Part shown: piece after piece, positions 52,901 to 64,000 of the stretch | How positions within the stretch are numbered: the first letter of the stretch is position 1 | Layout: every line of letters begins with the position of its first letter | Assembly (NCBI RefSeq): GCF_030848805.1 | Contig: NC_092364.1 | Location: 2,976,001 to 3,040,000 of the forward strand | Origin: Temnothorax longispinosus | Lineage: Eukaryota > Arthropoda > Insecta > Hymenoptera > Formicidae | Length of the DNA stretch: 64,000 bases | Reading direction: 5' to 3' | Program-made: the position numbers and the translations under genes | The notes under the pieces: model-generated | What the model saw: the letters and a program-made list of their open reading frames with translations, nothing else | Told to the model about the DNA's origin: nothing | Database searches by the model: none

Positions 52901-53368
52901 CGCGGCGCGTCCGCGATATAAGTGTGCCGGATATACGTTCGCGTAAACGCGCAAGACGGAAGAGACTGGCTACGCGTGATAACACGTACACACGTCGCAT
53001 GCCCGTGGCGCACATTCCGGACACGAGATCGACCGGGACACCACGGGGAACCGGAGATATCGAGACTCGATATTCTGTTGAGAAAGAGAGAGAGGGCGAG
53101 GGAGCGAGAGAGAGAACCGGAGAGCGCCGCGTACGTGCCGTGTCGGTACGTCATGCACCACGAAAGCCCTCCACGAAAGACCTTAGCGTCACCCTCGGCG
53201 GGTATAAAACGTACGTGCCTCTTGGCAAAGATCGCCGCGAAGTCATCTCTTTGCGTTTGCGACGCCTTTCTTTCCACGTATCCGTAAAAGCGTCGAGTAT
53301 TATGAGATGATCTCTCGAAAAAAATAAGTATGACGCGGCATTTCAATAATAATTTCTATGAAAGTCGC

Positions 53369-53370
<2 letters not shown>
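43952..53370. other. Long non-coding stretch, no gene recognised
   Basis: About 9.4 kb of alternating AT-rich and CpG-rich blocks (44380-44750, 45100-45560, 46000-46200, 47420-47700, 48620-49000, 52200-52560, 52860-53290). Where frames are open they are open on both strands at once and Arg/Ser/Ala-rich, as expected from CpG-rich DNA. A short CT microsatellite lies at 47324-47344. No splice-flanked coding exon, RNA gene or transposon end could be supported. Confidence 0.4.

Positions 53371-53425
<55 letters not shown>
53371..53425. repeat. Perfect (GA)27 microsatellite
   Basis: Fifty-five bases of uninterrupted GA. Such tracts bind GAGA-type factors in insects. Confidence 0.95.
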
Positions 53426-53427
<2 letters not shown>

Positions 53428-56400
53428 AGAAAACTTTTGCACCGAAGCGCTAAAACAAGAGAAGGAATTATGTTCACCACACATATATTTTCAGAAATTG
53501 TTTGTTATATTATTTAAATACGAATTGCAATTATTACATTATTCTGACGATATGACCGTGTGACTAATATATCTATACTTATATTCAGTATTTTGACGCG
53601 AAATTGTCACGTGGCGAGCGTACCGCGATCGCGCGATTCATACAGTATTCATTGTACTCGTTATGGTCGTTCCATAAATCTTTGCACTTTCGGCATGCTG
53701 CTTAATGGCGAAATACACAAAGCTTGTGTGAAACTAACATATTCCATTATCTCTAGATTGCATAACATTGGCGTTATACACACCGCGCGTTTCCTGCGAA
53801 GATGATTATTTTATCATTTTTGGTGACATTTCTCTGCTTCTTGATCCGTCTCGAGTTTAAAACAAGTCACGTTGTAATAATAATAACTAATAACTAAGTA
53901 ACAGCCTTAAGTAGTCATGCAAACATTGCTAGAATTAAAAAAAAATTGCGTTTCGATATCTTTTTTTTATATTAGTGTACCTGCGTAAATTTAATAATTT
54001 AAACACACGTCTAATTCCAAGTAAGAAATGACCAGTCCAAACAAAGATGCATCTTATTGAGGCCAACTACCAAAATGTTGGAGTTAATAGTTTTCCATAG
54101 ACTATGTCAGGTGCTATCACACATCTAATACTTGCTAGGACCGAGAATGACAAGGTCTGCCGTTGTCAGGGAATCGAGTTCTCGAACTGTCGCTCTATAT
54201 CGGAGAAGATGGAGAGTAAGGTGAAAGAGAAAAAGGAAGACAGAGACAGAAAGAGAACGCTCCTCATGACTTTTTCTTTATCACGGCAGCGCCGCTCGTC
54301 GCTCGAGGTTTACGAGCGAGGTAGGGCGGCTCTCTTGCTCGTGGGTATCGCCGTCGGGTTTCGGGGGCAGGGGACCGGTGCGGGCGGCGGTTATTAATAA
54401 CGCCGCGATAAACCCGGGGTTAAGCCCCGCGGGGATGACGGCCTTTGGCAAAAAGCGGAGAGAGAACTCGCCGCCCCCGCACCTTTATCCTCCCGCCTCT
54501 TTCATCCCCGCTACCCCTTTCGTTCCTCTCTCTCTCTCTCTATCTTTCTCCTTCGATGAGAGAACGCGAGGGCTGGCTTTGAGCCGAGGGTGCAGTCGAG
54601 AAAGGAAGATGAAGGGGTGGAGGATGAAGAGGGTGGATGGAGTGGAGGAGTCTCGTCCGGACGTTTATCGAGAAGCGTATATCTCTCGGGAAAGGAAGCG
54701 AGGAAGCGGAGATCCTCTCTCTTTCTCTCTCCTTTTCTTTCTCTCTCTGTCTCTTGCCTCCTTTCCCTTCTCTCTTTCTCTGTCTTTCTATTTCTAACCA
54801 TTTTTTCCAGCCGTCACCGCCCTGTGATCTTCCTCTTCCTTCTCTCGTCCACCCTCTCTCATCCTCGCGCGAAGCAACGCTCAGATATGACTTGTTCAGA
54901 CGTGAGGTACTGATCGGACTCGCGGATTTCAAGAAGAATTGCCAGGATATCGAGAATGATGATTGGCTAGTAATACAACGGTTTAATCCGCGGATAGTTT
55001 AACCACATCTCCCGTGAAGTATATCTTGGTATCTTGTATAAGAATAGACTTGTTTTATATTTATCTCGATCTTTCAACTGATATTCGAGATACTATTTAC
55101 ATTTTTCTTCTAATGAGCAATATTCTCGGGATTTTCTAATAAAGTACTGAAATGGGACTTTCTTGACTACTCTTTTTTTGGAAGAAATGTGAAGGAGATA
55201 TCTCTCATTTTTGTTCATCTATCTTATTTCAATTACTATTATTAATTTCAAATACTATTATTAATTTATACTTGTCGTTTGGGACTATTATACAACGTTT
55301 CGTGGAACGCATTAGATACTATATTTGATAATTGATATACTTTGCAATGGATTAAAAAAAATTACGAAGATCATATTTTTTATCGTTCAAATTATATTTT
55401 CTATAAAGCATCAATTGACATTATTTACATTGTACACTAGAATACTGAAAATAAAGTTCCTGATTACGTGCTGCGAAACAAAAAAAAATATTTAGTCCAT
55501 CAGATGTAATTACAAATTATACTTTCTGATTGTGATTCCACACATAATTATTCCGTCCAGACGTTCCGTTCTCTCTTTCTCCAAAAATATCGGGCGGCGA
55601 AAACCGATATTCACGCCGAACAGACATCGAATGGTTGATTCGCGGGGACAACCATAAATAAGATGCCGCGCTATACTACTCGCCGGCCATTATTGAGTAG
55701 GTCAGTAGTATATCATTGTAACATATGATGCGTGAGAAAATTTTCGAAAAGTATAGAAGATCAAAAGTATTGAGAAATAGCGTCTTCTCGTCTGAATCGG
55801 GCTTTACGTTTTATATTCTCCCTCTCCACTCTTTACTAGCTAGCTACTGCTACTCGTAGAAGCACTCGCGCGACGTGATACACACTGGAAACGTAATGCG
55901 CGCGGTCATCAGATATGATTCGAGTACCGGGTGTCTCGGGAATTCTTTACCGCTAATGCGGCCAGCCAGATACACGCGACGGTCTTGCCGCTTTAATGAG
56001 CATTCGCGAGCACGATTTATCCTCGTGATTCATAATTAAATAAGATATGAGGCTTGGAACGTCGTCCAGCGTCGATGAAATAAAACTCGATGTACTCTTT
56101 TTTGTTTTGACTTGTCGCACCCATAAATCGACTCGTGTTAATCAAGTAAAATCCGTTCAGGTGCAGACTTGAGGATATTGTATCCCTCTTTTTTTATCTT
56201 CAAAGTTTCCGCAAGAAGCTTGCCATCGTTTAAGTAAAATTATTTCGCGACCACACGCTGTCGCTACACACCCAACAGCGTAATTATTATTTTCATATTA
56301 TGGAATTTTTCACGTCCGCGTCGAATTTCGTGTCTCGCTTTCGCGTTCTGGCTGCCTCCCGCAACTGCGACACGGCGTAATACGAAGGGAGAGGAGCGGG

Positions 56401-59240
56401 GCGAGAGCAAAAATCGATGCTGCCGTTTCTCATTGGCGAGTATCGATGCGACGCTCCGCTGGCGCGTATTAATATTTTCGGATAGGAAAGTCGCGCGCGC
56501 GAAGCCGGCTTTCGCGTCGCATCTCGATGATCACGATAGCAACCGAGCGCACAGAGTTTCTCGCGCGCTGCGCGATGCACCCGCGTCCTGCAATCCCAAT
56601 TTTTCCCTGTTCTGCTCGCATTACAGTTCTGCAGAAAAGTTGTTTTTTTTTTTCTAATATTTCGCTGTTTGCCGAATAAGCAGCATATAATGCTTATAGA
56701 AAATTTCGCCCGAAAGCAAAAAACACTAATTCCATCTATTAATACGCTATGTTTTTCACGTATAACTTGTCATTACTCCGTTTGCATAATGCAAATGCGT
56801 TGATATTTATTTGTATTTGGCACATTTTAATCGGTACATCGACGAGTCGGCCAAATATGCGTTTTACAATTTTCTCGTATGCTTTCGAGCGACTTACATT
56901 TCTTTCAAATTAAAGAGATTTCTATTTTATATGACTTATTTCGAAAGCAATATTAAATAAAACATTTCAAAACGCAAGTATCTTTTTTTATATAATATAT
57001 TTATAAAAAAGATTCAGATAATGAGAATGATGATAAATTATGGATCTACAGCTACTTCCCTCTCTTTCTCTCACACTCTTTCCTGGAGTAAACGTATTCG
57101 CACGTGCACGTACGTAACATACGTTGCCGTCCTATGCAAGTATCGTACGCGAATGAAATGTGCGCGGTTGTGCAACGCGCTTCGAGAATGACACGCACCT
57201 CGTTATCAGATGCGGCTCTGCTACTGGTTGTCGCAAAAGTCTCAGAAATCCTCGTAAAATAAGTACACGTGAAAACGACGTGAAAGCGAACGCGTGAAAA
57301 ACTGGGGCAACAATTTGTTGAGATAAGAGATGAAAATAATTCCCTATATATCTATTATCTCGTTCAACAGACTGTCTAGTGTGGGATTATTTTTAGCGCT
57401 ATTTAGGAGTGCGGTTTCAATTCGGTGATTTCTCCTATCTTTTTCTCAAGCATATCCGTATCGTTTTTGTACGCGTCCGCGCTGGAAGTCAGGCAAACGA
57501 AAAAGGGGATGCGGAGGTGACGGCAGCGGGGTTGTTTGCGCCGTGCAGCGTCGAGCCGTTCATTAATTACGGCGAACGAGCGGGGGTGGTGCGCGCAGCG
57601 AGTCGAGTCGAGTCGCGGCGAGGAAAGAGAGGGTGTGGGATACGTAGATAGAGAGGCACGAGCCGCGTCGGAGGCATCCATTGAATTAGCCTCGTTCCCC
57701 GTGACTACGGCCCTGAAGCCCCGCCGCCCTTGTTCGCCACGTTCAAACGTTCCGCCGCGTGCCGCGATATAACTGAGTACCGACACCTGTACAGGACGTT
57801 CCAAAATTGCCGATTTTCTAAAACGATACTGTAAGATACGAAAAATTAAAACTTGACTGATGGAGGAGGTAAGTAAACGATTGATGCATCGGCATCATGG
57901 ATCTGCCGAATTTTTTCGGCATATTTATCGATCCATTTTGATATTTTAGTATCGATATGCTCTTTGTGATATTACAAATGGTACGGATGCTTTAAGGCAA
58001 TTATTATCTCTCTCGTTGTGTTCGTTACTTTTTATATTTTTGAGGAGAATTATGAGAAAATGACTTAGGTTTATTTTTAAAGGATTCGAAAGAGGGACTA
58101 GCACGAGAATTAAGAATACAGGACTCTAGTCCCTATGGTCACACCTACCACGCCGATCCTTTCATCAGCGCACTTTACGAGCAATCATAATTTGTCCGCG
58201 TACCGCGTCGTAAAACGACTTTAATTTTTCATATTTGCCCTCAACACGACCGTGGCGATATAGAACTATATACGTACTAACATAGCGCACCCATTATTAC
58301 CAGTTAACTCGATACTTCAAGTTGCTATAGTATTGATCATTTCTCTCCACCAGTATTTGTCACGTGGACATTTTTCTAATTGTTAACTCGAACGGAAAAA
58401 CTTATCCATAAATCATGTATTAAAATCTTTCTAAATATATCACAATATTTGCCACGAAAAAAATACAGGGTTAATTATTAAAAAAAAATTTACTTTTTTC
58501 ATCTTTCTTAACAAATGCGTACTTTTTGGATCCCTTATTTTTTTAATTCATTTTTTTGTGAACTTTTATCCAAACCAATGTTTAGATTTCCAACGTGTAT
58601 AACTGAAGAGATATCGCGGTGTTTCAACGCTCATCAGACACAAGTATTATTCATCTCAGTTCGTTCCTCTGATACCTGCAATTTAGAGAAAGTGCGCGAG
58701 GTACATGAAACGCTCTACGCACACATCACTCCCACGCTCGTATCGTCCAAAACACCCTGTAAAGTGGCGGCGATATACAACCGCAAATATAGGTCCGCTC
58801 GCGCATTCTATACGGTGCGATCAGTTTTAGCGCATTCGTGTACGCTGAGCGTGCGAGGGTTGCGCACGGGTCGGCCGAGGGTGGGTCGGCGGGGTGCGAA
58901 GGGGGTGCCACGTATTCGTTTCGTTCATTTCGCCGCGCCGCCAATCAGCCGACTGATCGCCCGACCGAGGTCACGTCGGGGGCGAACTGCGGGGGGGATG
59001 CTGCGGGACAGCGTGCAAGCGGCAGTCCCAAATGGGGCGGGGGAGTCGGGGCAGGCAGGGGGGTGGCTCGGTCCGGCTGGCAAACGGATCGCGGCGCGCG
59101 AGCCCCCGAAACTCGATTACTCGTGCCACGCCACTCTAAACGGCATTACCCACGTGCGCGACGACCGGGATCCAGTGGCGTCACGTGGGCGGAACACGTT
59201 AGTTCGGTTCTGCTCCGTTCGGATCGAATCGGATCGGACA
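53426..59240. other. Long non-coding stretch, no gene recognised
   Basis: AT-rich DNA with CpG-rich blocks at 54280-54700, 56300-56620, 57450-57790 and 58730-59240. Pyrimidine tracts lie at 54526-54545 and 54710-54790. The 326-codon plus-strand frame at 58515-59495 is judged to be an artefact. Confidence 0.4.
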
Positions 59241-59310
59241 GGCGGGCGGACGGACGGATGGATCGATGTATGGATGGATGAACGAACAGATGGACGGACG
59301 GACGGACGGT
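59241..59310. repeat. (GGAC/GGAT)n microsatellite
   Basis: A tetranucleotide repeat of GGAC and GGAT with interruptions, about 70 bases. Confidence 0.9.
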
Positions 59311-60108
59311 GCAGCGTTTCACGAAGTCCGGAGAAGTTTCGATTTAATCTCGAGACTCCTCTGGCCGCGCCTGCCCTCATGTCGGAGATCGTCATGGAAC
59401 TCCTGAAGTTTCCCGACGGGTTACCTTTGATTATGCCGGCGAAAGCGCTCGCCTCTCTCCGGTTCACGCATGGCGATGACGACGACCATCGCTAAGTTTC
59501 GCGTAATTATGGAGATAATTTCAGGGTCGGTTACGGAGTTCACTAACTGCGGTTAGTGATCCGCCTACCTGGAGGGGGTAGAAGAGAATACAGTTAACGC
59601 GCGGTCAGCATTACCCGATGCTGAAATAACTTGTCCGAAAGATTTAATATTTCTTTGTCACGTTGTTTTTCTTGTTCGAAAAAATAATTGCTTGATGTTA
59701 ACCATGGTAAAAGCCTGAATATTTGGAAAATAATTACGATATTAAATTGCAATGACTGAGACATAAATAAAAATCATTCTTCATGTTTCTCATTTTACTT
59801 CCTTATCGCTTTACTATGTACGCGCACTTAACAGATTAACACGCAGATAACAAATCGAAAGTATTCCTACGAGAAAGATCGAACCCCTTACAGAAAGTCT
59901 TTACTCTGCAACCGCACTTTAAGTTGGATTCTGGTTGCACCTAAAAACGGGACGATGGTCTTTAACGGCGGGTTAACGTCTCTCTTTCTGTCGAAGACGC
60001 CGGCCTGTCGTATGAAGCCGTCGACGTGATTTCCGCCACGCCTTCGCGCTCATCTCGGCACCGCCATCGCTTTTTCCTAGTTTACCCTCCTCTCCCTTCT
60101 TTCGTGAC
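59311..60108. other. Non-coding stretch
   Basis: GC-rich at its edges, AT-rich in the middle. No gene was recognised. Confidence 0.4.
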
Positions 60109-60220
60109 GTCTTCGCCGTCGTTGTCATCGTCGTTGTCGTTGTCGTTGTCGCCGTCGTCGTCGAAGTGGCCGTCGCCCAGACAGACTGGCTGGCTTGGCT
60201 GGCTGGGCTGGTTGGCTGGG
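60109..60220. repeat. (GTC/GTT)n and (GGCT)n microsatellites
   Basis: A GTC/GTT trinucleotide array at about 60109-60165 is followed by a GGCT tetranucleotide array at about 60185-60220. Confidence 0.85.
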
Positions 60221-60735
60221 AATGATGGATACCGCCTGTTTTTCGTTCGTTTCAGCGGGCGGCCGCTCTCGCCAGGAGCTCTCGCCTTTATCCCGCCGCG
60301 TTAGCGAGGCTTTCCGCTGATCCTGGAAGCACGAACCGCTCGAAATCGTCCGGAGGTGGAGTCAACACCCCGTGTTGCCTCGCTTTTTCTCCCTGCCTGC
60401 CACCTGTCTCTCGCTCTCTCGCGCTTTACGCCATCTCGTTTCCTCTTTTCATCACCATCTCTCGCCATCTCCCTTTGCCACCCTTTGCCTTTCTCTTTCC
60501 CTCTCCCTCTTTCTCTCTCTCACTCCCTGCCTGTCGTGTTCTCTCTTGCTCGCTCTCTTTCTCTCTCTCGCGCGCGCACGGAATCGCCTCGTTTCCTCGC
60601 TACGGGGTAGATATGTATGCGCGCTCGCGTAATAGCCTCGTTCCTGCCGTGCTCGATGGTAGATACGTGCCGCGTCGCGCCAGCCGAACGCCGCTCCAAG
60701 AGTTCAAGCCCGCGCGATAAACGGTGCCGTAGCAC
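60221..60735. other. CpG- and pyrimidine-rich stretch
   Basis: Strongly pyrimidine-rich plus strand (60360-60600) with CpG. Promoter-like composition, no gene recognised. Confidence 0.35.
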
Positions 60736-60848
60736 CGCGCGACGCCGTGAGCCACGCCGAGCCACGCCGAACCGTGTGGTATCGCGCTGCGCCGCGCCGC
60801 TTTGAGCCACGCCACGCCATGCCGCTCCGTGCCGCGCCACCCCGCGCG
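60736..60848. repeat. Degenerate GCCRCGCC repeat
   Basis: About 110 bases built from GCCACGCC, GCCGCGCC and GAGCCACGCC units of variable spacing. Confidence 0.7.
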
Positions 60849-61290
60849 CAGCCGGGATATTCCGCGCCGCGACGGCACTGTGGTACAGCCGTTAGCAAAA
60901 AGACGACGAGACCACCGAGCAAGCCGAGAGAGAGCCCGGCCTTTTCCGTCCGTATGTTTCCACTGATCGGAAATCGAAGCGGGATCGAGCCGCCGGGATA
61001 CCAACGAGATATGGAAGATCCAACGTCAATTAATATCCGCCGTGCGTAATTCGATGGTAATGAAACGGCGCGAAGCTTTCGTTACCGGTGACGCGTGGGC
61101 TTTGTCTGGGATTTATTATTTATCGCGATAGTTTCTGGAGGTAGACATTTTAGGATACTTTGTGGACGGTTGGTATATAGACATTTAGATGAAGATAGTT
61201 GCTCTTCTCATTCATGAAGACATTGCGAAGAACTCTATATCTTATCTCAAATTGTGTGATGCGTTTTATATATTTTAATGTTATTTTTCT
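60849..61290. other. Non-coding stretch
   Basis: CpG-rich to about 61110, then AT-rich. No gene was recognised. Confidence 0.4.
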
Positions 61291-61515
61291 ATTTTCATCA
61301 CAAAAATCTTTAGAGAAACATCAAATCTGGGACACGGAAGTGTGGGAGTGTAAAGTTTGTAAAGTAGTATTTGATTGTGATGACTCATTCATGGACCACT
61401 TGTACTATAACAAAAGCCATACATTCACATGTAAATTTTGCGAGAAAAACTTTTAGAGATTGTACATGTTTATTCATCACAGCAAACTAAATCATTATTT
61501 ACAAAAAAAAACCTG
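61291..61515 (+). repeat. Inverted copy of zinc-finger coding sequence
   Basis: This matches the reverse complement of 62010-62235 over about 225 bases with only a handful of differences. Relative to the gene copy it has lost one codon (TCG, after GACCACTTG) and a CAG has become TAG in the KNFQGLYMF phrase. It still encodes SLEKHQIWDTEVWECKVCK on the plus strand. About 495 bases separate the two arms. Confidence 0.95.
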
Positions 61516-61517
61516 TT

Positions 61518-62610
61518 ATTTTTCTAATTTGTTATTTCCAGTAGCTGCGAACCAAAGGTTGTTGTCTCTAGAGGCAGATTCAGCGTGATCAACAGAAAGT
61601 TTAATATCATCGTCCCATAGTCCAACAGATTGTTCACTGTGTTCCTTAAGTATCTTGGACTGCATTTTCTTATCATCGACATCTTTGTTAATTGTACGAT
61701 CAGCAGTACATAATTTGTGTTATGTGTGCAGATTTTCTTTCTTAGGATAGAGTACATGTGTATTAGTACAGATAGCAAGTTCGTGTAATTGAAAATGGCA
61801 CTGGTCAGGCAGGGAATATAGACATCATTTAGCAGATCGTCCGCAGTGATTGCCGAGATTATATAGAATTGGACGTTATATAGAATTTCTTTTTCTTTTG
61901 CAGTCAACTAAATTCTCTTCATTAAAATGAGCGTGGATAGTGTGCGAACGCAAATGATTCCAATAATTGAATCCTTCGTTGCAGATTCCGCAGATATGAC
62001 TATATGTTTCAGGTTTTTTTGTAAATAATGTTTTAGTTTGCTGTGATGAATAAACATGTACAATCCCTGAAAGTTTTTCTCGCAAAATTTACATGTGAAT
62101 GTATGGCTTTTGTTATAGTACGACAAGTGGTCCATGAATGAGTCATCACAATCAAATACTACTTTACAAACTTTACACTCCCACACTTCCGTGTCCCAGA
62201 TTTGATGTTTCTCTAAAGATTTTTGTGATGAAAATTCTTTCTTACAACGTATACATTTAAAAGATTTTTTTGAACAAGTCGCCGCATTTTAACTCCATAT
62301 CTCTTGGATATTTCTCTGGAAATTCCCCATTGTCAATGTCAACGTACTTCAACTTCAAACAGTGAACATTTACGTGTTTCTTCAGGGCTTTATAATTGTA
62401 TAGTATTTCATTACAAATACCACATTGATTTTCATTATTAACATGTTGACGAAGGTAATGCCTACGTAACTGATGTTTATATTTGTATACAGAAGCGCAT
62501 ACTGGTGATCTGTATGCTGTATGAGAGGACTTCATATGTACGCGTCTGTCTAATCTTGAGGAAAAACTCTCTTTACAGACTGAGACTTTACACGAAAGGT
62601 TGACGTCCAT
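61518..62610 (-). pseudogene. C2H2 zinc-finger protein, broken
   Basis: From ATG at 62610 the minus strand encodes successive C2H2-type units: CKVSVCKESFSSRLDRRVH, then CASVYKYKHQLRRHYLRQH, CGICNEILYNYKALKKHVNVH, CIRCKKEFSSQKSLEKH, CKVCKVVFDCDDSFMDH, CKFCEKNFQGLYMFIHHSKL and CGICNEGFNYWNHLRSH. A charged tail with DRTINKDVDDKK and a final TAA near 61527 follows. Such arrays bind DNA in the nucleus. The frame is interrupted by frameshifts near 62265 and 62035, and by a stop in the tail near 61730, so the gene is decayed unless introns explain some changes. First finger spacing is irregular. Segment 62010-62235 is duplicated in inverted orientation at 61291-61515. Similar multi-finger genes form large families in insects; the orthologue is not identified. 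Confidence 0.8.
62010..62235 (-). repeat. Gene-side arm of the zinc-finger inverted duplication
   Basis: Partner of 61291-61515; lies within the zinc-finger reading frame from KEFSSQKS to the Lys-rich segment after SKLKHY. Confidence 0.95.
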
Positions 62611-62830
62611 TCTGGTCTTCTTCTTCTTTGTATGTTTAATGGCCTTCAGGCCTCCTTGTCACTCTTGTCAGATTGAACGTTCAGAACTTCTTCTTCACTT
62701 TATTGGCGCTCCTGCCGCCTAACAGCGGACAATACGGCCTCATTTACCACTGTTTGTTAACAAAGTCTGAATCACTGTTAGCGTAGCGAAGTCTAAATGG
62801 AAATTACTGAAAATCTGAGTGGAAATCAAT
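62611..62830 (-). other. Possible LINE 3' end upstream of the zinc-finger start
   Basis: On the minus strand the sequence GAAGGCCATTAAACATACAAAG runs into an AAGAAGAAG tail (plus-strand CTTCTTCTTCTTT, about 62617-62629), which ends immediately before the zinc-finger ATG. The tail resembles the one ending the LINE fragment at 38950. No coding part is present, so the call rests on the simple tail only. Confidence 0.25.
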
Positions 62831-64000
62831 GCAGACAGTAACAGTCGCTATACTTAAAAAAATTTTCCTTAACCGATCCGCGCACGTTGAGCGAATAGAA
62901 CGTTATTTTTCTAACACGAGTAACGTGGTAAACGGCAATATGCATCGCTTTTAGCGCTTTGCTACAAAATTGTTTTAACTTCCATGCAAAAAGATAAACA
63001 TTGGGCATTTTTTTCATGCAACGTTCAGTGACTCCGTGCGAATAGACGATCAATTTTAGCGATTCAAAATCGAAAACATTTATTCTATCGCGCCGCTGTG
63101 AAAATAACGAACGGAAACGGCGGAAAGTATCAAATTCATCAAATTACCTAACTAATGGCTATCATCGCCAGACAGAAGTTTTTAGTTCACATCCGAAAAT
63201 CGCTTGCGGTGGAACAAATTAAAAAAAAAAACTTATTTATCTCGAAAATAAAGGTCCTTCTCTCTTTATTTCTCAGACGCATTGTAGTATTCGTGATCGA
63301 TTCTCCTCGCTCGCGGAAGTCGGCGTCGGTCAAGCGTCAAAGAGCAGCCAAGCGTCTTTTGGCGCGACCTGTAAGCGGTCTCAAGCGATGCTCGCACCCG
63401 CGAAACCATCGAAAGGAGGAGGAAGAGAAGGAGGGGGAGGAGGAGGGAGACAGCGGTCGACACGAAGCGAAGAAAGAGGAAGGAGGCGAGCGAGAGCGAA
63501 AGACGGGAACAGAGCGGGAGCCGCCGCTCGGTTATTTATCACGCGCCGCGCGGTTCGCCGATCGTATCCGCCCGTCCTTCTCTCGCTCTCTCATCCTGCC
63601 GCTGCCTCTCTCCTTCCACTGACCGATCCTCACACCCCTTTCCCTCGCTGACACACGGAGGAGCCTTCGTCCCACGGCGATCCGGTCGTCCGAGAGCCCC
63701 ATTGCGACGAGGGACCAGGAGAGACTCGTTACGAGCGTCCCAGTGTCCCTCTTCCACCGAAGCCTCCTCATACCCTTTTCCTCAACCCTCGAGCCGTGTC
63801 GCGTCGTTCTCTCTACCTTCTTCTTCCACTTCGTACTTCTCACTGCTTCTCTATTTCTTCCTCCCTCTCTCCTTCTCTTCTCTCTCTCTCTTCCTCCCCA
63901 TGTCGCCCGTTCTTCTTTCTCGTATAACTCCCCGGAGGGATCGAGTCCTCTCGCCTCTCGCGCCAAGCACGTATGTATACATAGCGGATACATGCGAGCA
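62831..64000. other. Non-coding, promoter-like end of window
   Basis: AT-rich to about 63290, then CpG-rich with purine-rich (63410-63510) and pyrimidine-rich (63570-63650, 63800-63920) tracts. Opposing frames are open together and low in complexity. The composition suggests a promoter or 5' untranslated exon of a gene beyond the window; no exon can be supported. Confidence 0.35.

Overview
This is a eukaryotic nuclear window, most likely from an insect and plausibly a hymenopteran such as an ant. That assignment is an inference from texture: no bacterial operon structure, CpG-rich non-coding stretches alternating with AT-rich ones, abundant (GA)n and (CT)n microsatellites, spliced exons with GTAAGT donors and pyrimidine-AG acceptors, many decayed insect-type retroelements, and insect-like NF-YA and C2H2 zinc-finger remnants. 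No database search was possible. Most of the window is non-coding, and most open frames in it are chance frames in GC-rich or low-complexity DNA.

Layout. 1-7.7 kb is a nest of repeats: a TTAA-flanked foldback element (1688-2140), a piggyBac-like miniature element (3815-4101), a short element with a 21-bp hairpin, and a ~250-bp repeat present in inverted orientation at 2538-2790 and 7085-7320. 7.7-12.6 kb has no recognised gene. 12.7-15.9 kb (minus strand) carries a decayed LINE reverse-transcriptase fragment, a spliced gene with a Pro-Ala tract and an Arg-Gly tail (13808-14256), and an unrecognised 391-codon frame interrupted by one TGA (14681-15865). 17.9-18.9 kb holds a broken transposase, possibly MULE/FB-NOF-like.

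21-27.6 kb is the densest part. It holds a candidate 56-bp exon (21223-21278), an intact but unidentified 126-codon frame (22336-22716), and an almost full-length RTE-type LINE (23.49-26.69 kb, minus). The LINE has one nonsense codon and one frameshift and lies directly against the stop codon of a leucine-rich-repeat gene exon (26692-27546, minus). 30.8-31.3 kb contains a tandemly duplicated fragment of the NF-YA transcription-factor core. 37.9-41.1 kb carries a miniature hAT-like element, a second LINE fragment, a near-perfect palindrome next to a TA-flanked miniature element, and a coiled-coil exon.

41-61 kb is gene-poor. It has a cluster of repeated TAAT-type motifs at 42.6-44.0 kb and several microsatellites. 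At 61.3-62.6 kb lies a broken C2H2 zinc-finger gene, part of which has been copied in inverted orientation beside itself. The window ends in CpG- and pyrimidine-rich DNA resembling promoter or 5' untranslated sequence. The genes do not form a pathway. The common theme is mobile-element insertion, inverted duplication and decay around a few host exons.
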